Assembly (NCBI GenBank): GCA_964495555.1
Contig: CAZBWA010000004.1
Coordinates: 6,330-70,329, forward strand
DNA from: VGCC01 sp964495555
GTDB lineage: Bacteria > Actinomycetota > Actinomycetes > S36-B12
Direction of reading: 5' to 3'
DNA: 64,000 nt
The notes beneath the pieces were generated by a model. That model did no database searches and was not told the DNA's origin. It saw only the letters and a list, made by a program, of their open reading frames with translations. Of the stretch, positions 40,834-48,664 are shown in pieces; the stretch's first letter is position 1, and every line of letters begins with the position of its first letter. Both the position numbers and the translations under genes were made by a program.

Positions 40834-42292
40834 GGTCCGCGTTCGCTTCTGTCCTTCGCCAACGGGCAACCCTCACGTGGGGATGGTGCGCACGGCCCTG
40901 TTCAACTGGGCGTTCGCCCGGCACACCGGCGGCACTTTCGTCTTTCGGATCGAGGACACCGATAGTGCCCGGGACAGCGAGGAGTCCTACCTGGCCCTTC
41001 TCGGTGCCCTTCGCTGGCTCGGACTCGACTGGGATGAGGGTCCGGAGGTCGGTGGCCCGTATGGCCCCTACCGTCAGTCCGAGCGCATGGACCTGTACGC
41101 CGACGTCGCGCGCCGACTCGTCGAGGGTGGATTCGCCTACCGTTGCTACTGCAGCGCCGACGAGCTGCAGGTGCGACGCGAAGCGGCCATGGCGCAAGGT
41201 CAGGCACCTGGTTATGACGGACATTGCCGAGATCTGACCGACGCGCAGCGCGACGCCTACGTCGCCGAAGGTCGCTCCCCGGTCATCCGGTTCCGCATGC
41301 CCGGACGCGACCTCACGTGGGATGACCTTGTGCGCGGCGAGATCACCTTTACAGCGGACAACGTCTCCGACTACGTGCTGGTGCGTGCGAACGGCGAACC
41401 CCTCTACACGCTCGTCAATCCCGTCGACGATGCCATGATGCGCATCACCCACGTCCTGCGCGGTGAGGACCTGCTCTCATCCACCCCGCGGCAGTTGGCA
41501 CTCTACGAAGCCCTGGCCGCGATCGGGGTCTCGGACGGGACGACCCCGCGGTTCGGACATCTGCCCTACGTCATGGGTGAAGGCAACGCGAAACTCTCGA
41601 AGCGCGATCCACAGTCCTCGCTGCAGATGTATCGCGACGAGGGGTATCTGCCGGAGGCTCTGCTGAACTACCTCGCGCTCCTGGGATGGTCGATGGGCGA
41701 GGACCGTGAGTTCTTCAGCAAAGAGCAGATGGCGCAGGCCTTCGACTTGGCGCGGGTGAACCCGAATCCCGCTCGATTCGACCTGAAGAAGTGCACGGCG
41801 ATCAACGGGGATTGGATCCGTGCCCTCAGTCCCGCGGACCTCGCCGAACGCATCGTGCCGCTCCTGCAGGCGGAGGGAGTCGTGGCCGACCCCCCGAGCG
41901 CGGAGGAGCGCGTGATCCTGGAGGCGGCGGTGCCTCTCATCCAGGAACGTCTGGAGACCTTGGGGCAGGCACCCGGGATGCTCAGTTTCCTCTTCGTGCC
42001 GGCCAGCGGACTCCCGGAGGGAGAGATCAGCTCCTTGGACTCCGAGGCCCACACCGTCCTCGGAGCGGCAGAGCATGCGTTGAGGGAACTGGAGCCGTGG
42101 GACGCCGCATCCATCCAGGAAGCTCTGCGTTCCGCCCTCGTGGATGGGCTGGGCATCAAGCCCAAACTCGCCTTCGGGCCGGTGCGTGTCGCCGTGACGG
42201 GACGCCGGGTGTCACCCCCGCTCTTCGAATCCATGGAGATCCTCGGTCGCGATGCCTCGCTCGACCGCATTCGACGCGCACGCGAGATCTAG
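40826..42292 (+). CDS. gltX: Glutamyl-tRNA synthetase (probably non-discriminating)
   Basis: Class I synthetase of 488 residues. The HIGH-like motif is CPSPTGNPHVGMVRTALFNW, followed by FRIEDTDSARDSEESYLALL and the KMSKS-like KLSKRDPQSS. The anticodon-binding domain is complete. GatCAB is encoded in the same window and no GlnRS is seen, so the enzyme is expected to charge both tRNA-Glu and tRNA-Gln with glutamate; both tRNA genes follow directly. GTG 40826 is the likely start, inside the end of the preceding gene. Confidence 0.95.
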   Translation: MGEVRVRFCPSPTGNPHVGMVRTALFNWAFARHTGGTFVFRIEDTDSARDSEESYLALLGALRWLGLDWDEGPEVGGPYGPYRQSERMDLYADVARRLVEGGFAYRCYCSADELQVRREAAMAQGQAPGYDGHCRDLTDAQRDAYVAEGRSPVIRFRMPGRDLTWDDLVRGEITFTADNVSDYVLVRANGEPLYTLVNPVDDAMMRITHVLRGEDLLSSTPRQLALYEALAAIGVSDGTTPRFGHLPYVMGEGNAKLSKRDPQSSLQMYRDEGYLPEALLNYLALLGWSMGEDREFFSKEQMAQAFDLARVNPNPARFDLKKCTAINGDWIRALSPADLAERIVPLLQAEGVVADPPSAEERVILEAAVPLIQERLETLGQAPGMLSFLFVPASGLPEGEISSLDSEAHTVLGAAEHALRELEPWDAASIQEALRSALVDGLGIKPKLAFGPVRVAVTGRRVSPPLFESMEILGRDASLDRIRRAREI

Positions 42293-42322
42293 CCCGAGCA
42301 ACGAGCACAGGAGGGACCTGCC

Positions 42323-42328
42323 TATACT
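42323..42328 (+). promoter_or_regulatory. -10 element of tRNA-Gln
   Basis: TATACT, 11 bases before the mature tRNA-Gln 5' end, one mismatch from TATAAT. Confidence 0.5.
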
Positions 42329-42339
42329 CGGGCGTCCCG

Positions 42340-42411
42340 TGGGGTATGGGGTAATTGGCAGCCCGACTGGTTCTGGCCCAGTTAGTCTAGGTTCGAGTCC
42401 TGGTACCCCAG
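42340..42411 (+). tRNA. tRNA-Gln (anticodon CTG)
   Basis: Cloverleaf of 72 bases: acceptor TGGGGTA with TACCCCA (42404-42410) and discriminator G. The D-arm contains GGTAATTGGCA. The anticodon stem ACTGG/CCAGT encloses loop TTCTGGC (anticodon CTG), and the T-arm is CTAGG-TTCGAGT-CCTGG. CCA is not encoded. It lies 47 bases after gltX. Confidence 0.95.
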
Positions 42412-42441
42412 CGTTGCGTGCCTACGGCACGGCGACAGCAC

Positions 42442-42514
42442 GGCCCCGTTGTGTAGTGGCCTAGCACGCCGCCCTCTCAAGGCGGTAGCGCGGGTTCGAA
42501 TCCCGTCGGGGCTA
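42442..42514 (+). tRNA. tRNA-Glu (anticodon CTC)
   Basis: Cloverleaf of 73 bases: acceptor GGCCCCG with CGGGGCT (42507-42513) and discriminator A. The anticodon stem CCGCC/GGCGG encloses loop CTCTCAA (anticodon CTC), and the T-arm has GCGGG-TTCGAAT-CCCGT. CCA is not encoded. It is 30 bases after tRNA-Gln and probably on the same transcript. Confidence 0.95.
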
Positions 42515-42517
42515 CGC

Positions 42518-42542
42518 AGGGCCCTCCCATCGGGGGGGCCCT
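42518..42542 (+). terminator. Hairpin after the tRNA pair
   Basis: GGGCCCTCCC and GGGGGGGCCC form a very G+C-rich stem with a 3-5 base loop, 5 bases after tRNA-Glu. No long T-run follows (TTCG), as is common for actinobacterial terminators. Confidence 0.6.
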
Positions 42543-42588
42543 TCGCCGTTCCACCTAGACTTACCTTCCCCCGACGGGAGAGGTGGAC

Positions 42589-43992
42589 GTGGGACGCACG
42601 CTTGCGGAGAAGGTGTGGGACGACCATGTCGTGCGCCGGGCCGAAGGTGAACCGGACCTGCTCTATATCGACCTCCACCTCGTCCACGAGGTCACCAGCC
42701 CCCAGGCCTTCGATGGGCTGCGCGACTCTGGGCGCCCCGTTCGGCGCCCCGACCTGACCCTCGCCACCGAGGACCACAACATCCCCACCATCGACGTGGA
42801 TAAGCCGATTGCGGACCCCGTCTCGCGCGCACAAGTCGAGGCGTTGCGCAAGAACTGCGCGGACTTCGGGATTCGTCTGTACTCCCTCGGCAGCCAGGAA
42901 CAGGGCATTGTCCATGTCGTCGGACCCCAATTGGGCCTCACGCAACCAGGTATGACCGTGGTGTGCGGGGACTCGCACACGAGCACGCACGGCGCGTTCG
43001 GCGCACTGGCCTTCGGCATCGGCACGAGTGAAGTCGAGCATGTGCTCGCGACCCAGACCCTGCCTCTCAAGCCGTTCAAGACGATGGCGATCACGGTCGA
43101 GGGCGAGCTCCCCCCGGGGGTCACTGCGAAGGACATCATCCTCGCGGTGATCGCCCGCATAGGCACCGGCGGCGGTCAGGGTTACGTCCTCGAATATCGC
43201 GGTTCCGCGATCCGCGCCCTCTCGATGGAGGGGCGTATGACCATCTGCAACATGTCCATCGAGGCGGGCGCCCGTGCCGGAATGGTCGCACCCGATGACA
43301 TCACCTTCGACTATCTGCGTGGACGTGATCACGCGCCCAGCGGTGCGGAGTGGGACCGTGCGGTCGAGTACTGGCGGACACTGGTGACGGATCCGGACGC
43401 CGATTACGACGCCGAGGTGGTCATCGACGCGTCGACCCTGAGCCCATACGTGACCTGGGGAACCAATCCCGGTCAGGGGCTCCCGTTGTCAGGTGTCGTC
43501 CCCAGCCCCGACGACGCCCACGACGAGGTGGACCGGGTCGCCATCGAGAGGGCATTGGACTACATGGACCTCACCCCCGGGACTCCCTTGCGTGAGATCC
43601 CGATCGACACCGTCTTCATCGGTTCCTGCACGAACGGACGCATCGAGGACCTCCGCGCCGCTGCCGCCGTGCTGCGCGGGCGCGTCGTCCGGGAGGGCAT
43701 GCGCGTCCTCGTCGTCCCCGGCTCAGCTCGCGTGCGACTCCAGGCTGAGTCCGAGGGGCTCGACCAGATCTTCCTGGACGCAGGCGCCGAGTGGCGCGGG
43801 GCCGGATGCTCGATGTGTCTGGCCATGAACCCGGACAAGCTCGCACCGGGAGAGCGTTCGGCGTCGACGTCCAATCGCAACTTCGAGGGACGCCAGGGCC
43901 CTGGTGGCCGCACGCACCTGGTCTCCCCGGAGGTGGCGGCCGCCACGGCGGTCGCCGGCCGACTGGCCTCACCCGCGGACCTGGGGGCCTGA
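42589..43992 (+). CDS. leuC: 3-isopropylmalate dehydratase large subunit
   Basis: Aconitase-family subunit of 467 residues: TVVCGDSHTSTHGAFGALA, IGTSEVEHVLATQTL, and the [4Fe-4S] cysteines in VFIGSCTNGRIEDLRAAA and GAGCSMCLAMNPDKLAPGE. GTG 42589 is preferred to GTG 42583 because GGGAGAGG then has proper spacing. A TAGACT -10-like element lies at about 42557. It abuts leuD directly. Confidence 0.96.
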   Translation: MGRTLAEKVWDDHVVRRAEGEPDLLYIDLHLVHEVTSPQAFDGLRDSGRPVRRPDLTLATEDHNIPTIDVDKPIADPVSRAQVEALRKNCADFGIRLYSLGSQEQGIVHVVGPQLGLTQPGMTVVCGDSHTSTHGAFGALAFGIGTSEVEHVLATQTLPLKPFKTMAITVEGELPPGVTAKDIILAVIARIGTGGGQGYVLEYRGSAIRALSMEGRMTICNMSIEAGARAGMVAPDDITFDYLRGRDHAPSGAEWDRAVEYWRTLVTDPDADYDAEVVIDASTLSPYVTWGTNPGQGLPLSGVVPSPDDAHDEVDRVAIERALDYMDLTPGTPLREIPIDTVFIGSCTNGRIEDLRAAAAVLRGRVVREGMRVLVVPGSARVRLQAESEGLDQIFLDAGAEWRGAGCSMCLAMNPDKLAPGERSASTSNRNFEGRQGPGGRTHLVSPEVAAATAVAGRLASPADLGA

Positions 43993-44580
43993 GTGGAGGC
44001 CTTCGTCCGGCATACGGGAACCGCCGCACCCCTGCGGCGGTCCAACGTGGACACCGACCAGATCATTCCCGCGGAGTACCTCAAGCGGATCTCCCGGAAC
44101 GGCTTCGAAGACGGACTCTTCGCCGCCTGGCGCAAGGATCCGGAGTTCGTCCTCAACCGTCCCGAATACGAGGGTGTCAGCATCCTCATCGCCGGGCCGG
44201 ACTTCGGGACGGGCTCCTCCCGAGAGCACGCCGTCTGGGCCCTCCAGAACTACGGCTTCAAGGTCGTCATCTCCTCCCGATTCGCCGACATCTTCCGGGG
44301 GAACTCCGGGAAGGGCGGACTGCTGACGGCGCTGGTCGACCAGTCCGCGGTCGAGAGGCTCTGGGAGCTGATCGAGGCGAATCCGGCCACTCCGGTCACG
44401 GTGGACCTGGAGGCGCGCACGATCAGCGCGGGAGACATAGTCGCCGAGTTCGACGTCGACGACTATGTGCGGTGGCGCCTGATGGAGGGACTCGACGACA
44501 TCGGGCTCACCCTGCGCCATGTGGATCAGATCAGCGACTTCGAGGCCGCGCGCCCGGCGTTCAAGCCCTCCGTGGTCTAG
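43993..44580 (+). CDS. leuD: 3-isopropylmalate dehydratase small subunit
   Basis: Swivelling-domain subunit of 195 residues: APLRRSNVDTDQIIPAEYLK, GPDFGTGSSREHAVWALQNY, GFKVVISSRFADIFRGNSGK. The GTG starts at the base right after the leuC TGA. With leuC it isomerises 2- to 3-isopropylmalate and, in the citramalate route, citramalate to 3-methylmalate, so it serves both leucine and isoleucine. Confidence 0.96.
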   Translation: MEAFVRHTGTAAPLRRSNVDTDQIIPAEYLKRISRNGFEDGLFAAWRKDPEFVLNRPEYEGVSILIAGPDFGTGSSREHAVWALQNYGFKVVISSRFADIFRGNSGKGGLLTALVDQSAVERLWELIEANPATPVTVDLEARTISAGDIVAEFDVDDYVRWRLMEGLDDIGLTLRHVDQISDFEAARPAFKPSVV

Positions 44581-44665
44581 ATCACAGACCCGGAATTCCG
44601 AAAAAGTCTTTACCCGTCAGGATTTTCCCCGGCGCGTCCCGACGCATCGCCACGTCCCCCCCCAC

Positions 44666-44715
44666 TAGGTTTTCTATGTCGGCTACTCGGCCGACCTTCA
44701 TCACCCTCCGGAGGG
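44666..44715 (+). promoter_or_regulatory. hup 5' region: -10, small hairpin and palindromic Shine-Dalgarno
   Basis: TAGGTT (44666-44671) may be the -10. GTCGGC/GCCGAC (44679-44684 and 44691-44696) can form a hairpin. CCCTCCGGAGGG (44704-44715) is a perfect 12-bp palindrome that contains the hup ribosome binding site GGAGGG. The role is unknown. Confidence 0.4.
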
Positions 44716-44723
44716 GTAACGAC

Positions 44724-45089
44724 GTGAACAAGGCAGACATCATCGACGCAGTCGCGGACAAGCTCGACATGACCAAGCGAGATGTGAGCGACGTGATCGA
44801 GGCATTCCACGAGGAGACCAAGCGGGCTCTCGCGCGCGGCGAGCGCGTTGCCATCAGCGGATTCGGCGTTTTCGAGTCCGTCCCCCGCAAGGCGCGTCTG
44901 GGGCGCAACCCGCGTACCGGCGAGACAGTGAAGATCAAGGCCACCAAGCTCCCCAAGTTCCGCGCTGGCGCGGAGCTGAAGTCGGTTGTCTCCGGCGACA
45001 AGAAGGTCGCGGCCAAGCCGGCCAAGAAGGCGGCGAAGAAGGCCCCCGCGAAGAAGGCGGCGAAGAAGACCACCGCAAAGAAGCGCTAG
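44724..45089 (+). CDS. hup: HU-family nucleoid protein with lysine-rich tail
   Basis: Histone-like DNA-bending protein of 121 residues. Residues 1-90 are the HU fold (NKADIIDAVADKLDMTKRDV; the DNA-binding arm RKARLGRNPRTGETVKI; FRAGAELKSVV). Residues about 92-121 are a basic Lys/Ala/Pro repeat tail (KPAKKAAKK, APAKKAAKK), like mycobacterial HupB but much shorter. GTG 44724 follows GGAGGGG by 7 bases. It sits after leuCD, as in mycobacteria, and ends in a strong shared terminator with cofC. Confidence 0.96.
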   Translation: MNKADIIDAVADKLDMTKRDVSDVIEAFHEETKRALARGERVAISGFGVFESVPRKARLGRNPRTGETVKIKATKLPKFRAGAELKSVVSGDKKVAAKPAKKAAKKAPAKKAAKKTTAKKR

Positions 45090-45097
45090 ACCGCAGT

Positions 45098-45129
45098 CGA
45101 TGGGGCCGGACGACTGTCCGGCCCCATCG
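45098..45129. terminator. Bidirectional terminator between hup and cofC
   Basis: CGATGGGGCCGGAC (45098-45111) is perfectly complementary to GTCCGGCCCCATCG (45116-45129) with loop GACT. The 14-bp stem sits between the two convergent stop codons and works on either strand. No T-run. Confidence 0.75.
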
Positions 45130-45738
45130 TCATGTCGGGTCGGCGATCGCGGCCGACGTATGCGTCCCGAGGCCGAGTCGCTCGGCGTCGGACAGATCGA
45201 CGCTGTCATCGACGTCGCGCCGCAATCTCGCCCACACTTCCGGGTCCTCCTCGGGCAGGCGTGCGAGCTCGATGACGCCGTGGAAGCGGTGCCTGGCTCG
45301 GGAGCGCTCACCGAAGTGCGTCTCGACACGACCAGACCTCGTCATCCAGATCGTCGAACCGGTTCCCTGTGCGTCGGCGATGAAGCAGGGCTCTCGCGTG
45401 CTGCGCTGAAGTGCGAGGGCCACGTCCGCGGGGCGGAGCGCTGGCAGATCCCCGAGCACGACGATGCACCCCTCGTGTGATCGCCGTTCGGCAGCCATGG
45501 CGATCGCGCCGTTGAGCGATCCAGCGGATGACTCCTCCACGCCGGTGCATCCGATGAGCTCCATGTCGCGCCGCACCTCAGGATCCCCGGAGACCACGAG
45601 CACCTCGCCGATCTGTGCGCACCCACGTAATGCAGATGCCGTATCGAGCGCCATCGCCCGCGCGACCCCGGGAATGCCGAGCCGGGACTTGCCCATCGTC
45701 CACCCGCGCACGGGGACGACCGCGGACCAATCGGACAT
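45130..45738 (-). CDS. cofC: CofC/FbiD-type guanylyltransferase (coenzyme F420)
   Basis: Nucleotidyltransferase of 202 residues: MSDWSAVVPVRGWTMGKSRL is the usual start (the VVPVK..xAKSRL motif), followed by GEVLVVSGDP, SLNGAIAMAAERRSHEG, CIVVLGDLPALRPADVALAL and GTGSTIWM. It activates phosphoenolpyruvate (in mycobacteria) or phospholactate with GTP for F420 side-chain synthesis. The position beside gpsA and ddl matches mycobacterial FbiD (Rv2983). ATG 45738 follows family length; the longer upstream reading is in the plsC gene. F420 supports the PPOX protein at 35.7 kb. Confidence 0.88.
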   Translation of the reverse strand: MSDWSAVVPVRGWTMGKSRLGIPGVARAMALDTASALRGCAQIGEVLVVSGDPEVRRDMELIGCTGVEESSAGSLNGAIAMAAERRSHEGCIVVLGDLPALRPADVALALQRSTREPCFIADAQGTGSTIWMTRSGRVETHFGERSRARHRFHGVIELARLPEEDPEVWARLRRDVDDSVDLSDAERLGLGTHTSAAIADPT

Positions 45739-45762
45739 GCCTGCATCCAACACCGTGACGAC

Positions 45763-45768
45763 TAGTCT
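45763..45768 (+). promoter_or_regulatory. Leaderless -10 of plsC
   Basis: TAGTCT, then GGTCGA and the plsC ATG at 45775. Confidence 0.5.
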
Positions 45769-45774
45769 GGTCGA

Positions 45775-46512
45775 ATGGCCGCTCGCGTTCGCCGACGCTG
45801 GCGCCTCGGGTGGGGATATCGACTCGCAGTCGTGGTCCTCTGGCCTTTGTTGACGATTCTGACCAAGCGCACCTGGGTCGGCACCGAGAATCTGAACACC
45901 GATGATGGCGGGATCATCGTTGCCGCGAATCACACGTCGTGGTTCGACCCGTTCGTGATCGCTCACGTGCTGTGGAACAACGACCGACCTCCCCGATTCC
46001 TGGCCAAGGAAGCGGTCTTCCGGATCCCCATCGTCGGCGCGGTCATCACCGACGCGGGTCAGATTCCGGTCTACCGGGAGTCCACCGAGGCTGTTGCTGC
46101 GGTGCGCGATGCGATCACGGCGGTCGAGGCGGGGGAGTGCGTGGTCGTGTACCCCGAGGGGACCATCACGCGCGACCCGGGACTATGGCCGATGGTCGGG
46201 AAGACGGGGGCAGCGCGGGTAGCCCTCGTGACTCGTCGACCCCTGATCCCCATGGCCCAGTGGGGGTCGCACGAGGTGATCAGGCCGTATCGCAAGGAGT
46301 TCCGGATCCTGCCGCGCAAGGTCATGCGGGTACGGGTGGGAGCGCCCGTGGATTTCACGGATCTGTACGGGCGGCCTCTGGACTCTGACACACTCCGGGA
46401 GGCGACATCGCGGATCACCGCAGCCATCACGGGACTGCTCGCGGAGATCCGTGGTGAGGATGCGCCGGCAGAACCCATGTACTTTCGGCGGACCGGTAGG
46501 GAGGACGTGTGA
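45775..46512 (+). CDS. plsC: 1-acyl-sn-glycerol-3-phosphate acyltransferase
   Basis: Membrane-associated acyltransferase of 245 residues for phospholipid synthesis. The HX4D motif is AANHTSWFDPFV, with a following PPRFLAKEAVFRIPIVGAVI, the Glu-containing VVYPEGTITRDPGLWPMVGK and PLIPMAQWG. The N-terminus has a hydrophobic helix (WGYRLAVVVLWPLLTIL). It overlaps gpsA (GTGA), and together the two genes supply glycerol-3-phosphate and acylate lysophosphatidate. Confidence 0.92.
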   Translation: MAARVRRRWRLGWGYRLAVVVLWPLLTILTKRTWVGTENLNTDDGGIIVAANHTSWFDPFVIAHVLWNNDRPPRFLAKEAVFRIPIVGAVITDAGQIPVYRESTEAVAAVRDAITAVEAGECVVVYPEGTITRDPGLWPMVGKTGAARVALVTRRPLIPMAQWGSHEVIRPYRKEFRILPRKVMRVRVGAPVDFTDLYGRPLDSDTLREATSRITAAITGLLAEIRGEDAPAEPMYFRRTGREDV

Positions 46513-47510
46513 CACGGATTGCCGTGATGGGCTCGGGTGCCTGGGGCACGGCTTTCTCGATCGTCCTCGCGCACGCGGGTCACGACGTCGTCATCTGGGC
46601 GCGCGAGCCGCGCGTCGCCGACCAGATCACCACCATGCGGCAGAACCGCGCGTATCACCCGGGCATCGAACTGCCCTCGGCGATCTCGGCCACCACGTCA
46701 CCGGACACGGCACTCGAGGGTGCCCGCATCGTCGTGCTCGTCCTTCCGGCGCAGGACCTTCGCGCGAATCTCGAGACATGGGGGCAGCGCATCCCCGGCG
46801 ATGCGCTGGTCCTGAGCCTGATCAAGGGGATCGAACTGGGCACGACTCTGCGCATGAGCCAGGTGGTCGAGCAGGTGGTCGGGATCGATGCGGCGCGTAT
46901 CGCAGCGCTCTCCGGACCGAACCTCGCCTCCGAGATCGTCGCGCAGCAACCGACCGCGACCACGATCGCCAGCGTCGAGGAGGCCACAGCCCGCTCCCTG
47001 CAGCAGGCGTGCAGCGCGGACTATTTCCGGCCGTACTGGACGACCGATGTGGTCGGCACCGAAATCGGGGGGGCGGTGAAGAATGTCATCGCTCTCGCCA
47101 ATGGGATTGCTGTGGGGATGGGGCTGGGGGAGAACTCGCAGGCCTCCCTCATGACCCGGGGACTCGCGGAGATGGCCAGGCTCGGCGTGGCCCTGGGAGC
47201 CGATCCGCTCACGTTCCAAGGTCTCGCGGGCGTCGGCGACCTGGTCGCCACATGCCAGTCTCCCCTGTCCCGTAACAGGACCTTCGGGGAGAACCTGGGT
47301 AAGGGATTGACGGTGGAGGAGACCATCGCCATCACCCGCCAGACCTGTGAGGCGTACAAGAGTTGCACCCCGATCGCGCAGTTGGCGCGGGACCACGGAG
47401 TCGAGATGCCGATCACCGAGCAGATCGTGCAGGTCCTGCACCACGGCCAGTCACCGCGAGCGATCGCCGCAGCCTTCATGTCCCGCGATCCCCGGGGCGA
47501 AGCCGAGTGA
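46509..47510 (+). CDS. gpsA: Glycerol-3-phosphate dehydrogenase (NAD(P)+)
   Basis: Enzyme of 333 residues that reduces dihydroxyacetone phosphate to glycerol-3-phosphate. The NAD motif is IAVMGSGAWGTAFSIVLAHA. The active-site lysine and surroundings are in GTEIGGAVKNVIALANGIAVG; GLAGVGDLVATCQSPLSRNR follows. The GTG is coupled to plsC. The stop is 8 bases from that of the convergent trans-sulfuration gene. Confidence 0.96.
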   Translation: MTRIAVMGSGAWGTAFSIVLAHAGHDVVIWAREPRVADQITTMRQNRAYHPGIELPSAISATTSPDTALEGARIVVLVLPAQDLRANLETWGQRIPGDALVLSLIKGIELGTTLRMSQVVEQVVGIDAARIAALSGPNLASEIVAQQPTATTIASVEEATARSLQQACSADYFRPYWTTDVVGTEIGGAVKNVIALANGIAVGMGLGENSQASLMTRGLAEMARLGVALGADPLTFQGLAGVGDLVATCQSPLSRNRTFGENLGKGLTVEETIAITRQTCEAYKSCTPIAQLARDHGVEMPITEQIVQVLHHGQSPRAIAAAFMSRDPRGEAE

Positions 47511-47518
47511 GCGACCGA

Positions 47519-48613
47519 TCAGTCGCGGGTGAGGATCCGTTCTAGATCGCTCCACAGGTCTTCCACGTCCTCGATTCCGACGGAGAGGCGTACGAGGTTC
47601 TCCGGGACGGCGCTACTCTCCAGCGGCCACCGCCTGCGCCGCTCGATGAGGGATTCGACCCCTCCGAGGCTTGTCGCATACGTCCAGATCTGAGCGTCAG
47701 CGCACGCGGCATCGATCCATGCGGGAGTCGCGTCGACGTCGATCGCCATGATCGAGCCCCATCCGGGGTACCGCACACGCACTACTCGTGTGAGGCCCGC
47801 GAGACGTGCAGCAAGTTCCCGCGCAGACTCCTCGGCGCGGTCCATGCGGACCGCGAGCGTTCGGAGTCCTCGTAGAGCCAGGTAGCAGTCGAATGCGCTC
47901 GGAGCCGCACCGAGCAACACGCGACGGATGCGCAGATCGTCGGCGAGGCCTTCGTCTCTCACTACGACCGCGCCCATGAGGAGATCGGAGTGCCCGCTGA
48001 TCGCCTTCGTCACGCTGTGCAGGACGGCATCCGCACCCATGTCCAGGGGGCGCTGTCGCGCGGGTGTCGCAAAGGTGTTGTCGACGATGGTGCGGAGACC
48101 CGCGGCTCCTGCGTGGCGAAGGAGCACGGGAAGGTCCGCCACTTCCAGGAGCGGATTGGTGGGACTCTCGATCCACAGCGTGGCGCCTCCCGCGGTGGTG
48201 TCCACTCCGTCGATGGCCGCGCAGACCGCCGCCGTGTCCTCCGTCTCCACCTGGATGAGGCCGATGGTCCCGCGCGCGGCGAGTTCCTCGAGCCGCACGC
48301 GCACCCCCGTGTACGTGGCACTCGACGCGATGACGAAAGCCCCGGGAGGTACGAGATCGAGGAGTGCGTTCGCCGCGGCCATGCCCGACGAGTAGGCCAC
48401 GGCACGAGCGCCGGATTCCAGGGCGGCGAGCGCCTCCTCGAGCGCAGCCGTCGTCGGAGCGCCCTCGCGGGCATATTCCATGGGCCCACCGGCGTAGAAG
48501 GAACTGGCCGGAACGATCGGGGGATTGAGGGGAGCGTCCGGCGTCCGCGGCGGTCGTCCCGCGCCCACGGCGATGGTGGACCACGCTCGGCCGTCGTGCC
48601 GCGAGTCCGTCAT
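47519..48613 (-). CDS. Cys/Met-metabolism PLP enzyme (cystathionine gamma-lyase/synthase-like)
   Basis: Fold-type I PLP enzyme of 364 residues. The pattern ARAVAYSSGMAAANALLDLV, LWIESPTNPLLEVADL, VDNTFATPARQRPLDMGAD and the PLP lysine in VLHSVTKAISGHSDLLMG define the trans-sulfuration family. The C-terminal SLGGVESLIERRRRWP is typical of cystathionine gamma-lyase/synthase. Synthase, lyase and methionine gamma-lyase cannot be separated by eye. The ATG follows TAGCCT by 6 bases on the minus strand, divergent from ddl. Confidence 0.87.
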   Translation of the reverse strand: MTDSRHDGRAWSTIAVGAGRPPRTPDAPLNPPIVPASSFYAGGPMEYAREGAPTTAALEEALAALESGARAVAYSSGMAAANALLDLVPPGAFVIASSATYTGVRVRLEELAARGTIGLIQVETEDTAAVCAAIDGVDTTAGGATLWIESPTNPLLEVADLPVLLRHAGAAGLRTIVDNTFATPARQRPLDMGADAVLHSVTKAISGHSDLLMGAVVVRDEGLADDLRIRRVLLGAAPSAFDCYLALRGLRTLAVRMDRAEESARELAARLAGLTRVVRVRYPGWGSIMAIDVDATPAWIDAACADAQIWTYATSLGGVESLIERRRRWPLESSAVPENLVRLSVGIEDVEDLWSDLERILTRD

Positions 48614-48619
48614 GACCGC

Positions 48620-48658
48620 AGGCTACTGACGCTGGTTGTAGCCCGTGCGCGCTACGGT
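48620..48658. promoter_or_regulatory. Divergent leaderless promoters of the trans-sulfuration gene and ddl
   Basis: Minus strand TAGCCT (48625-48620), 6 bases, ATG 48613. Plus strand TACGGT (48653-48658), 6 bases, GTG 48665. Confidence 0.5.
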
Positions 48659-48664
48659 GCCTCC

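Noticed and set aside
44591..44600. CGGAATTCCG palindrome between leuD and hup as an operator
   Set aside because: Ten-base palindromes with an EcoRI core are expected by chance and nothing else supports a site there.
45739..45760. A leaderless promoter for cofC (TTGGAT, 6 bases, ATG)
   Set aside because: The second base is T, not the highly conserved A of the -10 hexamer, so it is not listed as a feature.
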